This document shows positions 46,314 to 56,522 of a stretch of 64,000 bases of DNA, in pieces; position 1 is the first letter of the stretch, and the number at the start of each line of letters is the position of its first letter. The notes beneath the pieces were generated by a model. The model ran no database searches. It was given only the letters and a program-made list of their open reading frames with translations, and was not told where the DNA came from. The position numbers and the translations under genes are program-made. Source of the DNA: Kordiimonas lipolytica (GTDB lineage: Bacteria; Pseudomonadota; Alphaproteobacteria; Sphingomonadales; Kordiimonadaceae); the NCBI RefSeq assembly GCF_001550065.1, contig NZ_LRUB01000028.1:72275-136274 (forward strand), given 5' to 3'.

Positions 46314-47801
46314 ATGTCTTTTGAGCAAGCCCCACTCACTACTAATCCTTTCGACGACGATAAGCTGCACGAAGAATGCGGCGTATTCGGGATTTTCGGC
46401 ACCTCGGACGCCAGCGCCCACTGCGCCCTTGGTCTTCATGCCCTGCAGCACCGCGGCCAGGAAGCCGCTGGCATCACGGCATTCGACGGTGAAAACTTCT
46501 TCACCAAACGCGTGCTCGGCCATGTGGCAGACAATTTCACCAGTCAGGATGTCATCGACAGCCTGCCCGGCGACGCCGCCATCGGCCATACGCGCTATTC
46601 GACCACAGGTGACACCGTCCTGAGGAACTGCCAGCCGCTCTTTGCTGAATTCGCATCGGGCGGCTTTGCTGTTGCGCACAACGGCAATATCACGAACGCG
46701 ACGCACCTGCGTAAATCGCTGGTTCAGCGCGGATCGATCTTCCAGTCCACGTCGGACTCGGAAGTGATCATCCACCTGATCGCAACCAGTCGTTTCCGCA
46801 CGTTGATGGACCGGTTTATCGATGCGCTTCGCCAGATGGAAGGTGCCTATTCCCTGGTGTCTCTCACCAAAGAAGGCCTGATCGGCGTTCGCGACCCGCT
46901 GGGCGTACGCCCGCTGGTGCTGGGTCGCCTGGATGACGCTTACATCCTGTGCTCGGAAACCTGTGCACTGGATATCATTGGCGCTGAATATATCCGCGAC
47001 ATTGAAGCTGGCGAGATGGTGATAATTACGGATGAAGGCATCAAAAGCCACAAACCATTCCCTGAGGAAAAACCACGCCCCTGCATTTTCGAGCATGTCT
47101 ATTTTGCCCGCCCAGACAGCTATATGGACGGCATGAGCGTCTATGAAGTTCGCAAGCGTATCGGTGCGGAGCTGGCGCGGGAAAACGCAGTGGACGCAGA
47201 CCTTGTGATCCCTGTCCCTGACAGCGGCACTCCTGCGGCTATCGGCTACGCGCAGGAAAGTGGCATCCCGTTCGAGCTGGGCATTATCCGGAACCACTAT
47301 GTGGGCCGGACCTTCATCGAACCTTCGGACCAGATTCGCCACTTCGGCGTGAAGCTGAAGCACAATGCCAACCGCTGGCACATTCAGGGCAAACGCATCA
47401 TCCTTGTGGACGACAGTATTGTTCGCGGTACAACGTCGATGAAAATCGTCAATATGATGCGCGAAGCCGGTGCCACCGAAGTTCACATGCGGATTGCCTC
47501 TCCGCCAACCGCGCACAGCTGTTTCTATGGAGTGGACACGCCTGAGCGGAAGAAACTGCTGGCCGCGCAGATGGATGTGGAAGCCATGCGCGAGCACATC
47601 AAGGCGGATACGCTTTCCTTCCTTTCCATCGACGGCCTTTACCGCGCTGTTAATCAGCCCAAAGGCCGCGACAACAAATGCCCGGCATACTGCGATGCCT
47701 GCTTTACTGGCGACTATCCCACCTTCCTGACCGACCAATCGGAAGCGGAAAAGGACGACAGCCAGCTCTCGAGCATCGCGTCCACGGGCACAGGAGCCTA
47801 A
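46314..47801 (+). CDS. purF: Amidophosphoribosyltransferase
   Basis: First enzyme of de novo purine synthesis, making phosphoribosylamine from PRPP and glutamine. The 495-residue protein has an N-terminal Ntn-hydrolase domain whose nucleophile cysteine (C22, in LHEECGVFGIFG) would be exposed by removal of a 21-residue propeptide. GHTRYSTTG and the PRTase motif ILVDDSIVRGTTSMKIV are present. Four cysteines, in SETCALD and the CPAYCDACF region, could hold the 4Fe-4S cluster of the B. subtilis type. The ATG has CAGGA upstream. Confidence 0.97.
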   Translation: MSFEQAPLTTNPFDDDKLHEECGVFGIFGTSDASAHCALGLHALQHRGQEAAGITAFDGENFFTKRVLGHVADNFTSQDVIDSLPGDAAIGHTRYSTTGDTVLRNCQPLFAEFASGGFAVAHNGNITNATHLRKSLVQRGSIFQSTSDSEVIIHLIATSRFRTLMDRFIDALRQMEGAYSLVSLTKEGLIGVRDPLGVRPLVLGRLDDAYILCSETCALDIIGAEYIRDIEAGEMVIITDEGIKSHKPFPEEKPRPCIFEHVYFARPDSYMDGMSVYEVRKRIGAELARENAVDADLVIPVPDSGTPAAIGYAQESGIPFELGIIRNHYVGRTFIEPSDQIRHFGVKLKHNANRWHIQGKRIILVDDSIVRGTTSMKIVNMMREAGATEVHMRIASPPTAHSCFYGVDTPERKKLLAAQMDVEAMREHIKADTLSFLSIDGLYRAVNQPKGRDNKCPAYCDACFTGDYPTFLTDQSEAEKDDSQLSSIASTGTGA

Positions 47802-47805
47802 GTTA

Positions 47806-48543
47806 ATGACCAAACCTCTGGACGGACGCCTGGCGCTCGTAACCGGCGCGTCGCGCGGCATCGGCCGCGCCACAGCGCTTGCTATGGCAAAAGCTGGTGC
47901 CGATGTGATCGCCCTCGCCCGACCTCGCTCCCAAGGGGCACTGGAGGACCTGGACGACAAAATCACAGCCATGGGCCGCAAGTGTACGCTTGTACCCATG
48001 GATCTGCGCGATTTCGACGCGATAGACCGTCTCGGGGCATCCATCTATGAGCGCTGGGGAAAGCTGGACATCCTGGTGGGCAACGCCGGTATCCTCGGCC
48101 CCATCTCGCCTCTCGGGCACATCACGCCCAAGGACTGGATGGAAATCATGGACATCAACGTAACGGCAAACTGGCGCCTGATCCGCTCGCTTGATCCGCT
48201 GTTGAAGCTTTCGAAAGCAGGCAGGGCCATTTTTGTAACCTCTGGTGCCGCCGGGAAACACAGGCAACACTGGGGCGGCTACGCTGTCTCTAAAGCTGCT
48301 CTCGAGGAGCTGGTCATGACCTACGCAGCCGAATCCCGCATCACCGGCGTAAAGGTGAATATGGTGGACCCTGGCCCAATCCGCACCAGCATGCGGGCAA
48401 AGGCGGTACCAGGCGAAGACCCGGAAACGCTGCCGACACCAGACCAGATCGCCCCGCTGTTTGTTGAACTGGCTTCAGCTGATAGCGAAACGACCGCAGA
48501 ACGCATCAGCTTCTACGACTGGGCAGGCATCAAACGGGCCTAA
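47806..48543 (+). CDS. Short-chain dehydrogenase/reductase
   Basis: NAD(P)-dependent oxidoreductase of 245 residues. The cofactor motif is LVTGASRGIGRATALAM, with NNAG-equivalent LVGNAGIL, and the catalytic pair is in GGYAVSKAALEELVMTYAAE. It follows purF by four bases, an arrangement common in alphaproteobacteria, but the substrate is unknown. It ends SFYDWAGIKRA, a conserved end for this purF-linked group as far as I recall. Confidence 0.93.
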   Translation: MTKPLDGRLALVTGASRGIGRATALAMAKAGADVIALARPRSQGALEDLDDKITAMGRKCTLVPMDLRDFDAIDRLGASIYERWGKLDILVGNAGILGPISPLGHITPKDWMEIMDINVTANWRLIRSLDPLLKLSKAGRAIFVTSGAAGKHRQHWGGYAVSKAALEELVMTYAAESRITGVKVNMVDPGPIRTSMRAKAVPGEDPETLPTPDQIAPLFVELASADSETTAERISFYDWAGIKRA

Positions 48544-48570
48544 CCCCCTAAAAAACAATGGTGACATCAA

Positions 48571-49653
48571 ATGGTCAACCCAGGAACAACCAAGACATCC
48601 CTCAAGGAACGGTGCAAGGTTGACTTGGGTTACCCCTATCACCTGAATGACAGCCCTGCTGACCACCTGGCGGCCCTCCAGCAAGCCTATCAGCATGGGG
48701 CTGGACCCAAACCTGAAATCCTGGAAGAAAAAATTGCCGCCATGTTCGGCAAGCCCGCCGCCATGTGGTGTGCCACGGGCACGCTGGCGCAAGGCATTGC
48801 GGCGCGGATTTACGCCGAGCGGTCGGGCAAAAAGCAGGTTATCTTTCATGAGACCTCGCACCTTCTGCTGCATGAAGAAGACGGATATAGCGCAGCTCAT
48901 GGCCTCACAGCCAAGACCGTGGGTGAATGGCGCAAAACCATGTCCCCTGATCTTCTGGACACGGACGCCTGCTGCGCCTTCGTCGAAATGCCCCAGCGCC
49001 ACAGCGGTGGCCTGCTGCCTTCATGGGATGATCTATGCGCTCTGAAGGCTCACGCCAGCAAACTTGACCTGCCACTGCATATGGACGGTGCCAGAATCTG
49101 GTCCAGTCGCCCGCATTATGACGGCCGCAGTTATGCTGAGATCGTCGACGGTTTCTCGTCCATCTATGTGTCTTTCTATAAGGATATCGGCGCCATTGTC
49201 GGCGCGGCCCTTATTGGTGAGAAGGACTTTATCGAAGAAGCCAAAGTCTGGCGGACGCGCCTTGGCGGCTCGCTCGTTGACGCCTCATACCTGATCGCGG
49301 ATACGCTCAGGCTGCTGGACAAACGGCTGGAGCAAATGCCCGGCTTCATCCAGGCGGCAAAAGAAATGGCGTCTTCGATTGAACACATTGAAAATATTGA
49401 GGTTTCGCCAAACCCGCCGCAAGTGAACATGTTCCATGTCCTGCTGCCCTGTAATTCCTCTGCGGCAGAACGCGCACGCGACATTGTCGCCGAGAAGACT
49501 GGCATCTGGATTGCCAACCGGTTCTGGAACTATGAGGGCGACAATCAGTGCGCCATGGAAATCACCGTCGGCGAAAAAGCCGCCGCGCTATCCCGCGAGA
49601 CCTTCGCTGAGGCTGTGCAGATGCTGGCTGCAGAAATCCCCAACCCCCAATAG
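48571..49653 (+). CDS. Threonine-aldolase-like PLP enzyme (beta-eliminating lyase family)
   Basis: A fold type I PLP-dependent protein of 360 residues. The family pattern is visible: PEILEEKIAAMFGKPAAMWCATGTLAQGIAARI, the H stacking region VIFHETSHLLLHEEDG, LHMDGARIWSS with the PLP-binding aspartate, and VSFYKDIGAIVGAALIG with the likely Schiff-base lysine. The classical threonine aldolase has SxSKGLGAPVG at that place, so this is a divergent subgroup. The true substrate may not be threonine. It is 27 bases after the SDR gene. Confidence 0.85.
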   Translation: MVNPGTTKTSLKERCKVDLGYPYHLNDSPADHLAALQQAYQHGAGPKPEILEEKIAAMFGKPAAMWCATGTLAQGIAARIYAERSGKKQVIFHETSHLLLHEEDGYSAAHGLTAKTVGEWRKTMSPDLLDTDACCAFVEMPQRHSGGLLPSWDDLCALKAHASKLDLPLHMDGARIWSSRPHYDGRSYAEIVDGFSSIYVSFYKDIGAIVGAALIGEKDFIEEAKVWRTRLGGSLVDASYLIADTLRLLDKRLEQMPGFIQAAKEMASSIEHIENIEVSPNPPQVNMFHVLLPCNSSAAERARDIVAEKTGIWIANRFWNYEGDNQCAMEITVGEKAAALSRETFAEAVQMLAAEIPNPQ

Positions 49654-49660
49654 AAGCAAA

Positions 49661-49687
49661 AAGGGCCGCCAAGCCAGGCAACCCTTC
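49661..49687 (-). terminator. Terminator after the GST gene
   Basis: AAGGGTTGCC pairs with GGCGGCCCTT on the minus strand (two non-paired positions) around a six-base loop, followed by TTTGCTT. It lies between the convergent GST and threonine-aldolase-like genes. Confidence 0.55.
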
Positions 49688-49714
49688 TGAACGGTATTTA
49701 AGTCGTTTCCTTAG

Positions 49715-50335
49715 TTAGCGCTGCACGACCGTCTTTTTGGCGCTGTCGCGGCCGTTCATGGCCTCCAGGAATGCCGTGATATTCGGGCAGTCCTTCAGCA
49801 TCTCAGCGCTTTCCGGGAACCCTGGCAGATAATTGAGCGTAGGAAAGACCGCAAGATCAGCATAGGTCAGGCTGTCCCCCACCAGATGGCCGTTTGCCAA
49901 CGCATCATTTAGAACCGCCAGATGTTTCTTCATCAATGGCAGCGCACCATCAATCTGTGCGCGGTTGGGCTCTTCGCCCGCCATCTTCGGCAGAATATAG
50001 CCGAGCGCATACTGGCGGATCATGGATATATCGAATGTTGTGTTATGGAGCGAAACCCACTGGTCCACCTTGGCGCACACCGCTGGATCTTCCGGAAAGA
50101 ACTTCGGGCCGTCAAATACCTTGTCGATATAGCGGGCCATGGCTTCCGATTCGCACAGTGTCAGCTCACCATGCCGGAAAACCGGCACCTTGCCGAGAGG
50201 ATGGATGGCATTCACTTCATCTGAATGCGGGCGCGCTACCTGAAAGTCATAGGCGACGCTTTTCTCTTCCATCAGCATCTGGACGGACCTGCCTACGTTC
50301 GATTGCGGAATACTGATCAATAGGGGTTTGGACAT
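49715..50335 (-). CDS. Glutathione S-transferase family protein
   Basis: A 206-residue protein with an N-terminal thioredoxin-like domain (LLISIPQSNVGRSVQMLMEEK, HPLGKVPVF, LTLCESEAMARYID) and an all-helical C-terminal domain with LVGDSLTYADLAVFPTLNYL. The serine in PQSNVGR is the likely glutathione-activating residue and ESEAMARYI carries the conserved SNAIxxYL-like site. The substrate is unknown. It is downstream of meaB on the same strand. Confidence 0.92.
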   Translation of the reverse strand: MSKPLLISIPQSNVGRSVQMLMEEKSVAYDFQVARPHSDEVNAIHPLGKVPVFRHGELTLCESEAMARYIDKVFDGPKFFPEDPAVCAKVDQWVSLHNTTFDISMIRQYALGYILPKMAGEEPNRAQIDGALPLMKKHLAVLNDALANGHLVGDSLTYADLAVFPTLNYLPGFPESAEMLKDCPNITAFLEAMNGRDSAKKTVVQR

Positions 50336-50365
50336 TTTTTCCTCCTGTCGGTGTTGGCGGGGCTT

Positions 50366-51376
50366 CTAAAGCCCTTTATATCCTTTGGCATGATAGAGCT
50401 TGAGCAGTTCGGAAACTGCAGCCGACACCGGCTTTTTGCCGCCTCTAACATCCTCCAGTATTGGGGTGAAGGACTGGCTCACCGAGGCGTCACCATAGAA
50501 ATCTGCGAGCAACCGGTCAGCGATTTGGCTTTTGAGCCAGGAAACGCGCTGTTCGTCGCGCCGGACCTGCCGCTCGCCGCTCTCTGTCATGATACGGGCA
50601 TGCTTTTCAATTCGCTCCCAAAGCTCGGCAACGCCATCACCGGTCAGCCCTGACACTGTCACAACAGGCGGATGCCAGCTTGGGCTGGCGTCCGTCATGA
50701 TATGAAGCGCGGACTTATATTCACGCACGGCTTGCTTTAACTTCTTCTCGAAAATGTCGGCCTTGTTGACGGCGACCATGTCAGCAAGCTCAAGAATTCC
50801 CTTCTTGATGCCCTGCAGCTCGTCACCCGCGCCCGGCAGCATCAATACAAGGAAGAAATCCACCATTTCGGATACCATGGTCTCAGACTGCCCTGTTCCC
50901 ACGGTTTCAACCAGAACCACGTCAAAGCCTGCAGCTTCGAGGACAATCATGGTCTCACGCGTTGCCCGGGCCACCCCACCCAGCACACCGGCCGATGGGC
51001 TTGGGCGTATAAAGGCGTCCTGATTGGCGGACAATTTTTCCATGCGCGTCTTGTCACCGAGGATAGACCCGCCCGTACGACCGCTTGACGGGTCAACCGC
51101 CAACACAGCCACCCGCTTCCTCTGGTCTTCGATCAACCAACTGCCGAGACATTCAATGAAGGTTGACTTGCCCACGCCAGGAACACCGGAGATACCGACC
51201 CGCTGCGCCCCGCCCGCATGCGGCAACAGTTTAGCAAGCAGCTGCTGTGCCTTGTCCTGATGCGCTGCATTGCGGCTCTCAATCAGCGTGATGGCGCGAC
51301 CAATCAGGGCGCGGCTGCCGCTGCGCACCCCCTCATAAAGCTCATCAACGCTTGGCTGCTGAACGGTTGCCGCCAC
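50366..51376 (-). CDS. meaB: Methylmalonyl-CoA mutase-associated GTPase MeaB
   Basis: G3E-family GTPase that guards and reactivates the B12-dependent mutase and gates cofactor loading. The 336-residue protein has the P-loop VGISGVPGVGKSTFIECLG, SSGRTGGSILGDKTRMEKL, the switch region VVLVETVGTGQSE and the guanine-specificity motif VNKAD. The C-terminal dimerisation arm includes the conserved HAKGYKGL end of this branch. The start is a GTG with AGGGGG, nine bases after the mutase stop. Confidence 0.96.
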   Translation of the reverse strand: MAATVQQPSVDELYEGVRSGSRALIGRAITLIESRNAAHQDKAQQLLAKLLPHAGGAQRVGISGVPGVGKSTFIECLGSWLIEDQRKRVAVLAVDPSSGRTGGSILGDKTRMEKLSANQDAFIRPSPSAGVLGGVARATRETMIVLEAAGFDVVLVETVGTGQSETMVSEMVDFFLVLMLPGAGDELQGIKKGILELADMVAVNKADIFEKKLKQAVREYKSALHIMTDASPSWHPPVVTVSGLTGDGVAELWERIEKHARIMTESGERQVRRDEQRVSWLKSQIADRLLADFYGDASVSQSFTPILEDVRGGKKPVSAAVSELLKLYHAKGYKGL

Positions 51377-51384
51377 GAAGCCCC

Positions 51385-53538
51385 CTATTCAGCCGCTTCT
51401 GCATACCCAAGGCGGGCATTCAGCTTTTCAATCAGTTCACCGGCTGCATCTGCGATTACAGTGCCTGGTGGGAAGATGGCCTCAGCCCCCGCCTTATAGA
51501 GCGCATCATAATCCTGCGGCGGAATCACCCCACCAGCAACAACCATGATATCTTCACGGCCAAGCTTTGCCAGCTCTTCCTTAAGCGCTGGAACAAGTGT
51601 CAGGTGGCCTGCCGCCAGCGATGAAGCGCCGATGATATGCACATCGTTCTCAACCGCTTGGCGCGCCGCTTCTTCTGGTGTCTGGAACAGCGGCCCGATA
51701 TCCACATCAAAGCCCAAGTCTGCAAACGCAGAAGCGATTACCTTCTGGCCCCGGTCGTGGCCGTCCTGGCCCATCTTGGCGACAAGAATTCTTGGGCGTC
51801 GGCCGTCATTGGCCTCAAACGCCTCAACAAGAGCATGAACCTTTTTCACCGCCGGATTGTTCTTGCCAACTTCTGACTTGTAAACGCCTGTCACAGCCTT
51901 GATTTCCGCTTTGTGACGCCCGTAGATCTTTTCAAGCGCCATTGTGATTTCGCCCACTGTTGCCTTGGCGCGTGCCGCGTCAACAGCAAGCGCCAGCAAG
52001 TTACCCTGGCCTTTATCGGCAGCCTTGGTCAAGGCCTCAAGCGTGCGTGCAACGTCTGCATCGTCGCGCTCAGCCTTCAGTCGGGCGAGTTTTTCAAGCT
52101 GGGCTGTACGCACCGCGCTGTTGTCGACCTTGAGAACGTCTACGTCCTCAACCTCATCCAGCTGATATTTGTTAACGCCCACAACAGTCTGGCGACCGCT
52201 GTCGATCCGCGCCTGTGTGCGCGCGGCTGCGTCTTCGATCCTCAGTTTCGGGATACCTGCCTCGATGGCTTTGGCCATACCGCCTTCCGCTTCCACTTCC
52301 TGGATATGGGCCCAGGCTTTAGCGGCCAGGTCTGCTGTCAGGCGCTCAACATAATAGCTGCCGCCCCACGGGTCGATAATGCGGTTGGTGCCGGTTTCCT
52401 GCTGGATAAACAGCTGGGTGTTTCTAGCAATCCGCGCGGAAAAATCTGTCGGCAGGGCAAGCGCTTCATCTAGCGCGTTTGTATGCAGGCTTTGGGTATG
52501 GCCGTGCGCCGCCGCCATCGCTTCCACGCAGGTACGCGTTACGTTATTGTAGACGTCCTGCGCTGTCAGCGACCAGCCGGATGTCTGGCAGTGCGTCCTG
52601 AGCGACAGGGATTTGGCGTTTTTCGGGTCAAACTGCTTCACCAGTTTGGCCCAAAGCATACGGGCAGCCCTCATCTTGGCCACTTCCATGAAATAGTTCA
52701 TGCCGATAGCCCAGAAGAAGCTGAGGCGCGGCGCAAAGGCATCCACGTCAAGCCCTGCGGCAACACCAGAGCGGATATATTCGACACCGTCCGCCAGCGT
52801 GTAGGCAAGCTCCAGGTCCGCCGTGGCCCCTGCCTCCTGCATGTGATAGCCCGAAATCGAAATACTATTGAATTTCGGCATGTTCTCAGACGTGAAGGCG
52901 AAGATATCCGAAATGATCCGCATCGAAGGTGCCGGCGGGAATATATAGGTGTTCCGCACCATAAACTCCTTCAGGATATCGTTCTGGATCGTGCCCGAAA
53001 GCTTCTCGGGGCTCACGCCCTGCTCTTCCGCGGCCACAATATAAAGCGCGAGAATTGGCAGAACAGCGCCATTCATGGTCATAGACACAGACATCTGGTC
53101 CAGCGGGATACCGCTGAAAAGCGTGCGCATGTCATAGATGCTGTCAATGGCCACACCGGCCATACCCACGTCGCCCACAACACGCGGGTGGTCACTGTCA
53201 TAACCACGGTGCGTTGCAAGATCGAACGCAACCGAAAGCCCCTTCTGGCCTGCCGCAAGATTGCGCCGATAGAAGGCGTTACTGTCTTCAGCGGTCGAAA
53301 AACCGGCATACTGGCGGATTGTCCAGGGGCGCTGGACATACATGGTCGGATATGGGCCACGAAGGAAAGGCGCAATACCCGGCTTTGTGTCCAGGAAATC
53401 CAGGCCTTCCAGGTCCGCTTGCCCATAAACCGGCTTTACCGGAATGCCCTCTGGCGATTGCCAGGCGTCAGTTGATGTGCCTTGGGCTGCATCTGCAGCG
53501 CTGAAGGCGACTTTGCTGAAATCAGGAATCCGGGTCAT
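51385..53538 (-). CDS. mutB: Methylmalonyl-CoA mutase, large (catalytic) subunit
   Basis: Adenosylcobalamin-dependent isomerase that turns methylmalonyl-CoA into succinyl-CoA. The 717-residue protein has a TIM-barrel part ([59 protein letters not shown]) and a C-terminal B12 domain with the base-off motif [14 protein letters not shown]. It overlaps the small-subunit stop through ATGA. The sequence is intact at every motif I can read. Confidence 0.97.
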   Translation of the reverse strand: MTRIPDFSKVAFSAADAAQGTSTDAWQSPEGIPVKPVYGQADLEGLDFLDTKPGIAPFLRGPYPTMYVQRPWTIRQYAGFSTAEDSNAFYRRNLAAGQKGLSVAFDLATHRGYDSDHPRVVGDVGMAGVAIDSIYDMRTLFSGIPLDQMSVSMTMNGAVLPILALYIVAAEEQGVSPEKLSGTIQNDILKEFMVRNTYIFPPAPSMRIISDIFAFTSENMPKFNSISISGYHMQEAGATADLELAYTLADGVEYIRSGVAAGLDVDAFAPRLSFFWAIGMNYFMEVAKMRAARMLWAKLVKQFDPKNAKSLSLRTHCQTSGWSLTAQDVYNNVTRTCVEAMAAAHGHTQSLHTNALDEALALPTDFSARIARNTQLFIQQETGTNRIIDPWGGSYYVERLTADLAAKAWAHIQEVEAEGGMAKAIEAGIPKLRIEDAAARTQARIDSGRQTVVGVNKYQLDEVEDVDVLKVDNSAVRTAQLEKLARLKAERDDADVARTLEALTKAADKGQGNLLALAVDAARAKATVGEITMALEKIYGRHKAEIKAVTGVYKSEVGKNNPAVKKVHALVEAFEANDGRRPRILVAKMGQDGHDRGQKVIASAFADLGFDVDIGPLFQTPEEAARQAVENDVHIIGASSLAAGHLTLVPALKEELAKLGREDIMVVAGGVIPPQDYDALYKAGAEAIFPPGTVIADAAGELIEKLNARLGYAEAAE

Positions 53539-55385
53539 GAACTTGCTCCCGCCATTACGTGGGCCTGCGCCAGCACTTCAAGCACGTCGCAGCCCATATA
53601 GATAAACTCTTCAACGCCGGCCAACTTCAGTTCTTCGCTGTTCAGTGGCCGGCCAGCCAGATACACATGCGCGCCGGCTTTCCTCAGACATACGGCAAAA
53701 TCCTGCCCGAGCGCGTCATACTGGCTATCGCTGGAGCAAATAACCGCCAGCTTGGCGCCGGACGCCTTGAACTCTTCCGCGACAGCCTCAGCGTCATTGC
53801 CGCCCGTGCCGTTGACCGACTTGATCCCGCCCGCTTCAAAGAAGTTTTTGGCGAAGGTGGCGCGTGCCGTATAGTCCGCAGCGCTGCCGATGTTCGCCAA
53901 ATAAATAAGCGGCCGGCTTCCATCCTTCTCCAGGCAGGCATCACTGAATGCGCGCAGCTTTTCGAAATCCTCGGCCAGCCGGTGAAACGCCAAAGGCTCA
54001 ATCGTCACGCCTGCTGGCGGCAAATCAGCAGGCTCGGCAGGCATTGCGCCGACATTCGAAATCGGCTTTTCGTCGATGTCCGGGAACTCAGAAACGCCCG
54101 TGATAGCGTCCTTCCTTTTGGCCAGGTTCGCCCGCCTGGTCGCCCAGGATACAGCCAGATCTTGCTGGATGGCGCGTGCAGCCAAGGCCTTTTCAAGCCC
54201 ACCAACTGATTCGATTTTTTGGAAATATTCCCATGCCTTAGAAGCCAAATCTGAAGTGATGGATTCAAATGCATAGGATCCCGCTGCCGGGTCCTGCACC
54301 CGCGACAGGCCGCTTTCTTCCTGCAGTATGATCTGTAGGTTTCGGGCAATGCGCCGCGCGAAACTGCTCGACATGCCGATCATGCTATCGTGCGGCAAAA
54401 TGCAGATATCGTCAGCACCGCCAATACCGGCTCCGAAACAAGCAGCCGTTGCCCGCAGGATATTCACCCATGGGTCTTTCACGCTCATCATCCTGAGCGA
54501 ACTGACCCCGCTCAGGGCCATGCGTGGCGCGTCTTCAAGGCCACACTCTTTCATCACAGCCGCCCACATCAGGCGGGCGGCGCGGAATTTGGCGATCGTC
54601 AGGCTGACGTCAGCATCCGCCGCCATTGAAAAAGTGATTTGGTTTGCGGCCGCACGCACATCCATGCCCGCATCCACCATAGCCCTGAGGTAGGACACGC
54701 CAGTCGCGATCAGAATACCCAGTTCCTGCGCTTCTGTTGCACCGGCCATGTGATAGGGGCCGCTATCGGCCATGAAGGCTGATACATGGGGGTATCGTTC
54801 GGCGACAAACGAAGCGATATCGACTGCCTCGCCCACAGCTGCAGAAAGGGACGTTTTCAGCCGACCGGTCTGCGCAAGGGTCCCCAGCGGGTCAGCGCCC
54901 AGCTTGCCATAAACATCGTCGGCATTATGCCCGCGTTCTTCCAGAAGCGTCAGCATGGTCCTTGCTGCTGCGGAAAATTCCTCACCCGGCACCAGCGTGA
55001 ATGAAGCCATATTCAGGTAAACACCATCAAGGGCCTGCGCCATCTTTTCCACTGGAACCCCGGGGAAACGGCCAGCCTGCAGCCTCAGCGCAACACCTGT
55101 TGCACCGCGCGCCAGGTCTTCGAGGATCGCGTCATTAGTGGCTGAGGTGTCAGGATTCCAATGAGGCACAATAACGCCCCATGCGCCTACACGCCCTTGA
55201 GGCCTGCCCGACACCCTTGCGTTGCCCTGGGAATAGAGCCCTTGAACGCGAATGCCGTCGTAGGTCTCGGCTGTCATGACCTTGTCGAAGTCACGTTCGC
55301 CCAGTGCCCGTTCCACCAGCTCCCGCCATGCCTCTTCGCTAGCGGGCTCGAAAACAGCTGCGAGTTTTAAGTCCTCATTAGACAT
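53535..55385 (-). CDS. mutA: Methylmalonyl-CoA mutase, small subunit
   Basis: Structural partner of MutB, 616 residues. It shares the barrel fold ([44 protein letters not shown]). Its C-terminal B12-like domain lacks the DxHxxG cobalamin ligand motif, as is normal for the small subunit. It starts the mutA-mutB-meaB-GST run on the minus strand, 31 bases downstream of the TauE/SafE permease gene. Confidence 0.95.
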   Translation of the reverse strand: MSNEDLKLAAVFEPASEEAWRELVERALGERDFDKVMTAETYDGIRVQGLYSQGNARVSGRPQGRVGAWGVIVPHWNPDTSATNDAILEDLARGATGVALRLQAGRFPGVPVEKMAQALDGVYLNMASFTLVPGEEFSAAARTMLTLLEERGHNADDVYGKLGADPLGTLAQTGRLKTSLSAAVGEAVDIASFVAERYPHVSAFMADSGPYHMAGATEAQELGILIATGVSYLRAMVDAGMDVRAAANQITFSMAADADVSLTIAKFRAARLMWAAVMKECGLEDAPRMALSGVSSLRMMSVKDPWVNILRATAACFGAGIGGADDICILPHDSMIGMSSSFARRIARNLQIILQEESGLSRVQDPAAGSYAFESITSDLASKAWEYFQKIESVGGLEKALAARAIQQDLAVSWATRRANLAKRKDAITGVSEFPDIDEKPISNVGAMPAEPADLPPAGVTIEPLAFHRLAEDFEKLRAFSDACLEKDGSRPLIYLANIGSAADYTARATFAKNFFEAGGIKSVNGTGGNDAEAVAEEFKASGAKLAVICSSDSQYDALGQDFAVCLRKAGAHVYLAGRPLNSEELKLAGVEEFIYMGCDVLEVLAQAHVMAGASS

Positions 55386-55416
55386 GTAACCTGTCCCTCA
55401 ATCAATTGATGGCGGC

Positions 55417-56250
55417 TTATATGCCGCTCACGAGTTTGATGGTCGCAACCACCAAGAAGATACCGAATGCGATGCTGAGCGCAGTCTTGGGCATCATATG
55501 GGCTACCTTAGCACCAACTGGGGCCATCAGAACAGCCGCGACCGCCACAGTAAAGGCAGAAGGCAGATGGATAAAGCCTGCCATGCCAGACGGCAAACCA
55601 GCCACATTCCAGCCGCCGACAAGATAGCCGAGCCCCGCTGAAACGCTGATTACCAGCCCAATCAAGGACGCAGTCCCGACCGCCCGATGGATCGGCACGG
55701 AATATAGCGTCATATAAGGCACGGAAAAGCTGCCCCCGCCAATGCCCATCACAGCCGAAAAGAAGCCAATCAGGCCCGGCGCCAGATAGCGTCGCCCGCC
55801 TTCAGGCAACGCCTGTCCAAGTTTCCAGCGGTCAAACGGCAACATCATCTTTATGGCCACAAGGCTGGCAAGCGTGGCAAAAAAATAAACGAGTTCCTCA
55901 GTCTTCAGCCCCTTGGCGAAAAAACTGCCCAGAACCGCGCCCGCAGCCACCACGAACCACCAGCCCTTGACGATAGACCAATCGACACCGTTCTTCCTGT
56001 GGTGCGCCAGCACGCTTGATGTATTGGTTGCGATGATAGCTGTCAGGGAAGACGCAATGGCAATATGCATCAGCCACTCTTCCGGCATGCCTATTTGGCG
56101 ATACACCAGCACAAGCACGGGGATGGTCACGATTCCGCCGCCGATCCCCAGCAGACCTGCCAGAAAACCAGCCACAAGGCCCGCGCCGATCAGTGGCAAA
56201 AGATGCGTCAGAATGAGTTCCAAAATAGCTTCCTTGCTGCTGCGCAACAT
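55417..56250 (-). CDS. TauE/SafE family sulfite exporter-like permease
   Basis: An inner-membrane protein of about 278 residues with eight predicted helices. The family repeats are LIGAGLVAGFLAGLLGIGGGIVTIPVLVL and LIGFFSAVMGIGGGSFSVPYMTLY, each with the GIGGG motif, and GSFFAKGLKTEEL lies between them. The substrate is probably a sulfur oxyanion or organosulfonate; not provable here. The ATG at 56248-56250 is used, but a TTG nine codons downstream has a better AAGGAAG and may be the real start. Confidence 0.88.
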   Translation of the reverse strand: MLRSSKEAILELILTHLLPLIGAGLVAGFLAGLLGIGGGIVTIPVLVLVYRQIGMPEEWLMHIAIASSLTAIIATNTSSVLAHHRKNGVDWSIVKGWWFVVAAGAVLGSFFAKGLKTEELVYFFATLASLVAIKMMLPFDRWKLGQALPEGGRRYLAPGLIGFFSAVMGIGGGSFSVPYMTLYSVPIHRAVGTASLIGLVISVSAGLGYLVGGWNVAGLPSGMAGFIHLPSAFTVAVAAVLMAPVGAKVAHMMPKTALSIAFGIFLVVATIKLVSGI

Positions 56251-56318
56251 GAACGGGGTGCACTCTACTGCAGTGCAACAAAATCGCAAGAAAAGAAACG
56301 GATCAAAGGGACTGGGCC

Positions 56319-56355
56319 AAAAGAAAACGGGCCAGCGATAACCGCTGACCCGTTC
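56319..56355 (-). terminator. Terminator after tRNA-Pro
   Basis: AACGGGTCAGCG and CGCTGGCCCGTT form a 12-base stem (one mismatch) with a five-base loop, followed by TTCTTTT on the minus strand, right after the tRNA. Confidence 0.8.
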
Positions 56356-56358
56356 AAT

Positions 56359-56435
56359 TGGTCGGAGAGACAGGATTTGAACCTGCGACCCCTACACCCC
56401 CAGTGTAGTGCGCTACCAGACTGCGCTACTCCCCG
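56359..56435 (-). tRNA. tRNA-Pro (GGG)
   Basis: The 77-base cloverleaf has acceptor CGGGGAG/CTCTCCG. The anticodon stem CTACA/TGTAG surrounds the loop CTGGGGG (anticodon GGG) and CCA is encoded. D-arm GCGCAGTCTGGTAGCGC is standard. The gene is followed by its own terminator. Confidence 0.95.
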
Positions 56436-56522
56436 CCAAGGCGATGCTGATGATACCAGCATTCTGGTGGCGCGGACTATAGCTTTGGCATTCAGGCAGC
56501 GCAACACGGTTTTTCGGAAAAA

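Noticed and set aside
46200..48044. Minus-strand open frame of 614 codons opposite purF
   Set aside because: Entirely antisense to purF and the SDR gene, no recognisable domain; a result of codon bias.
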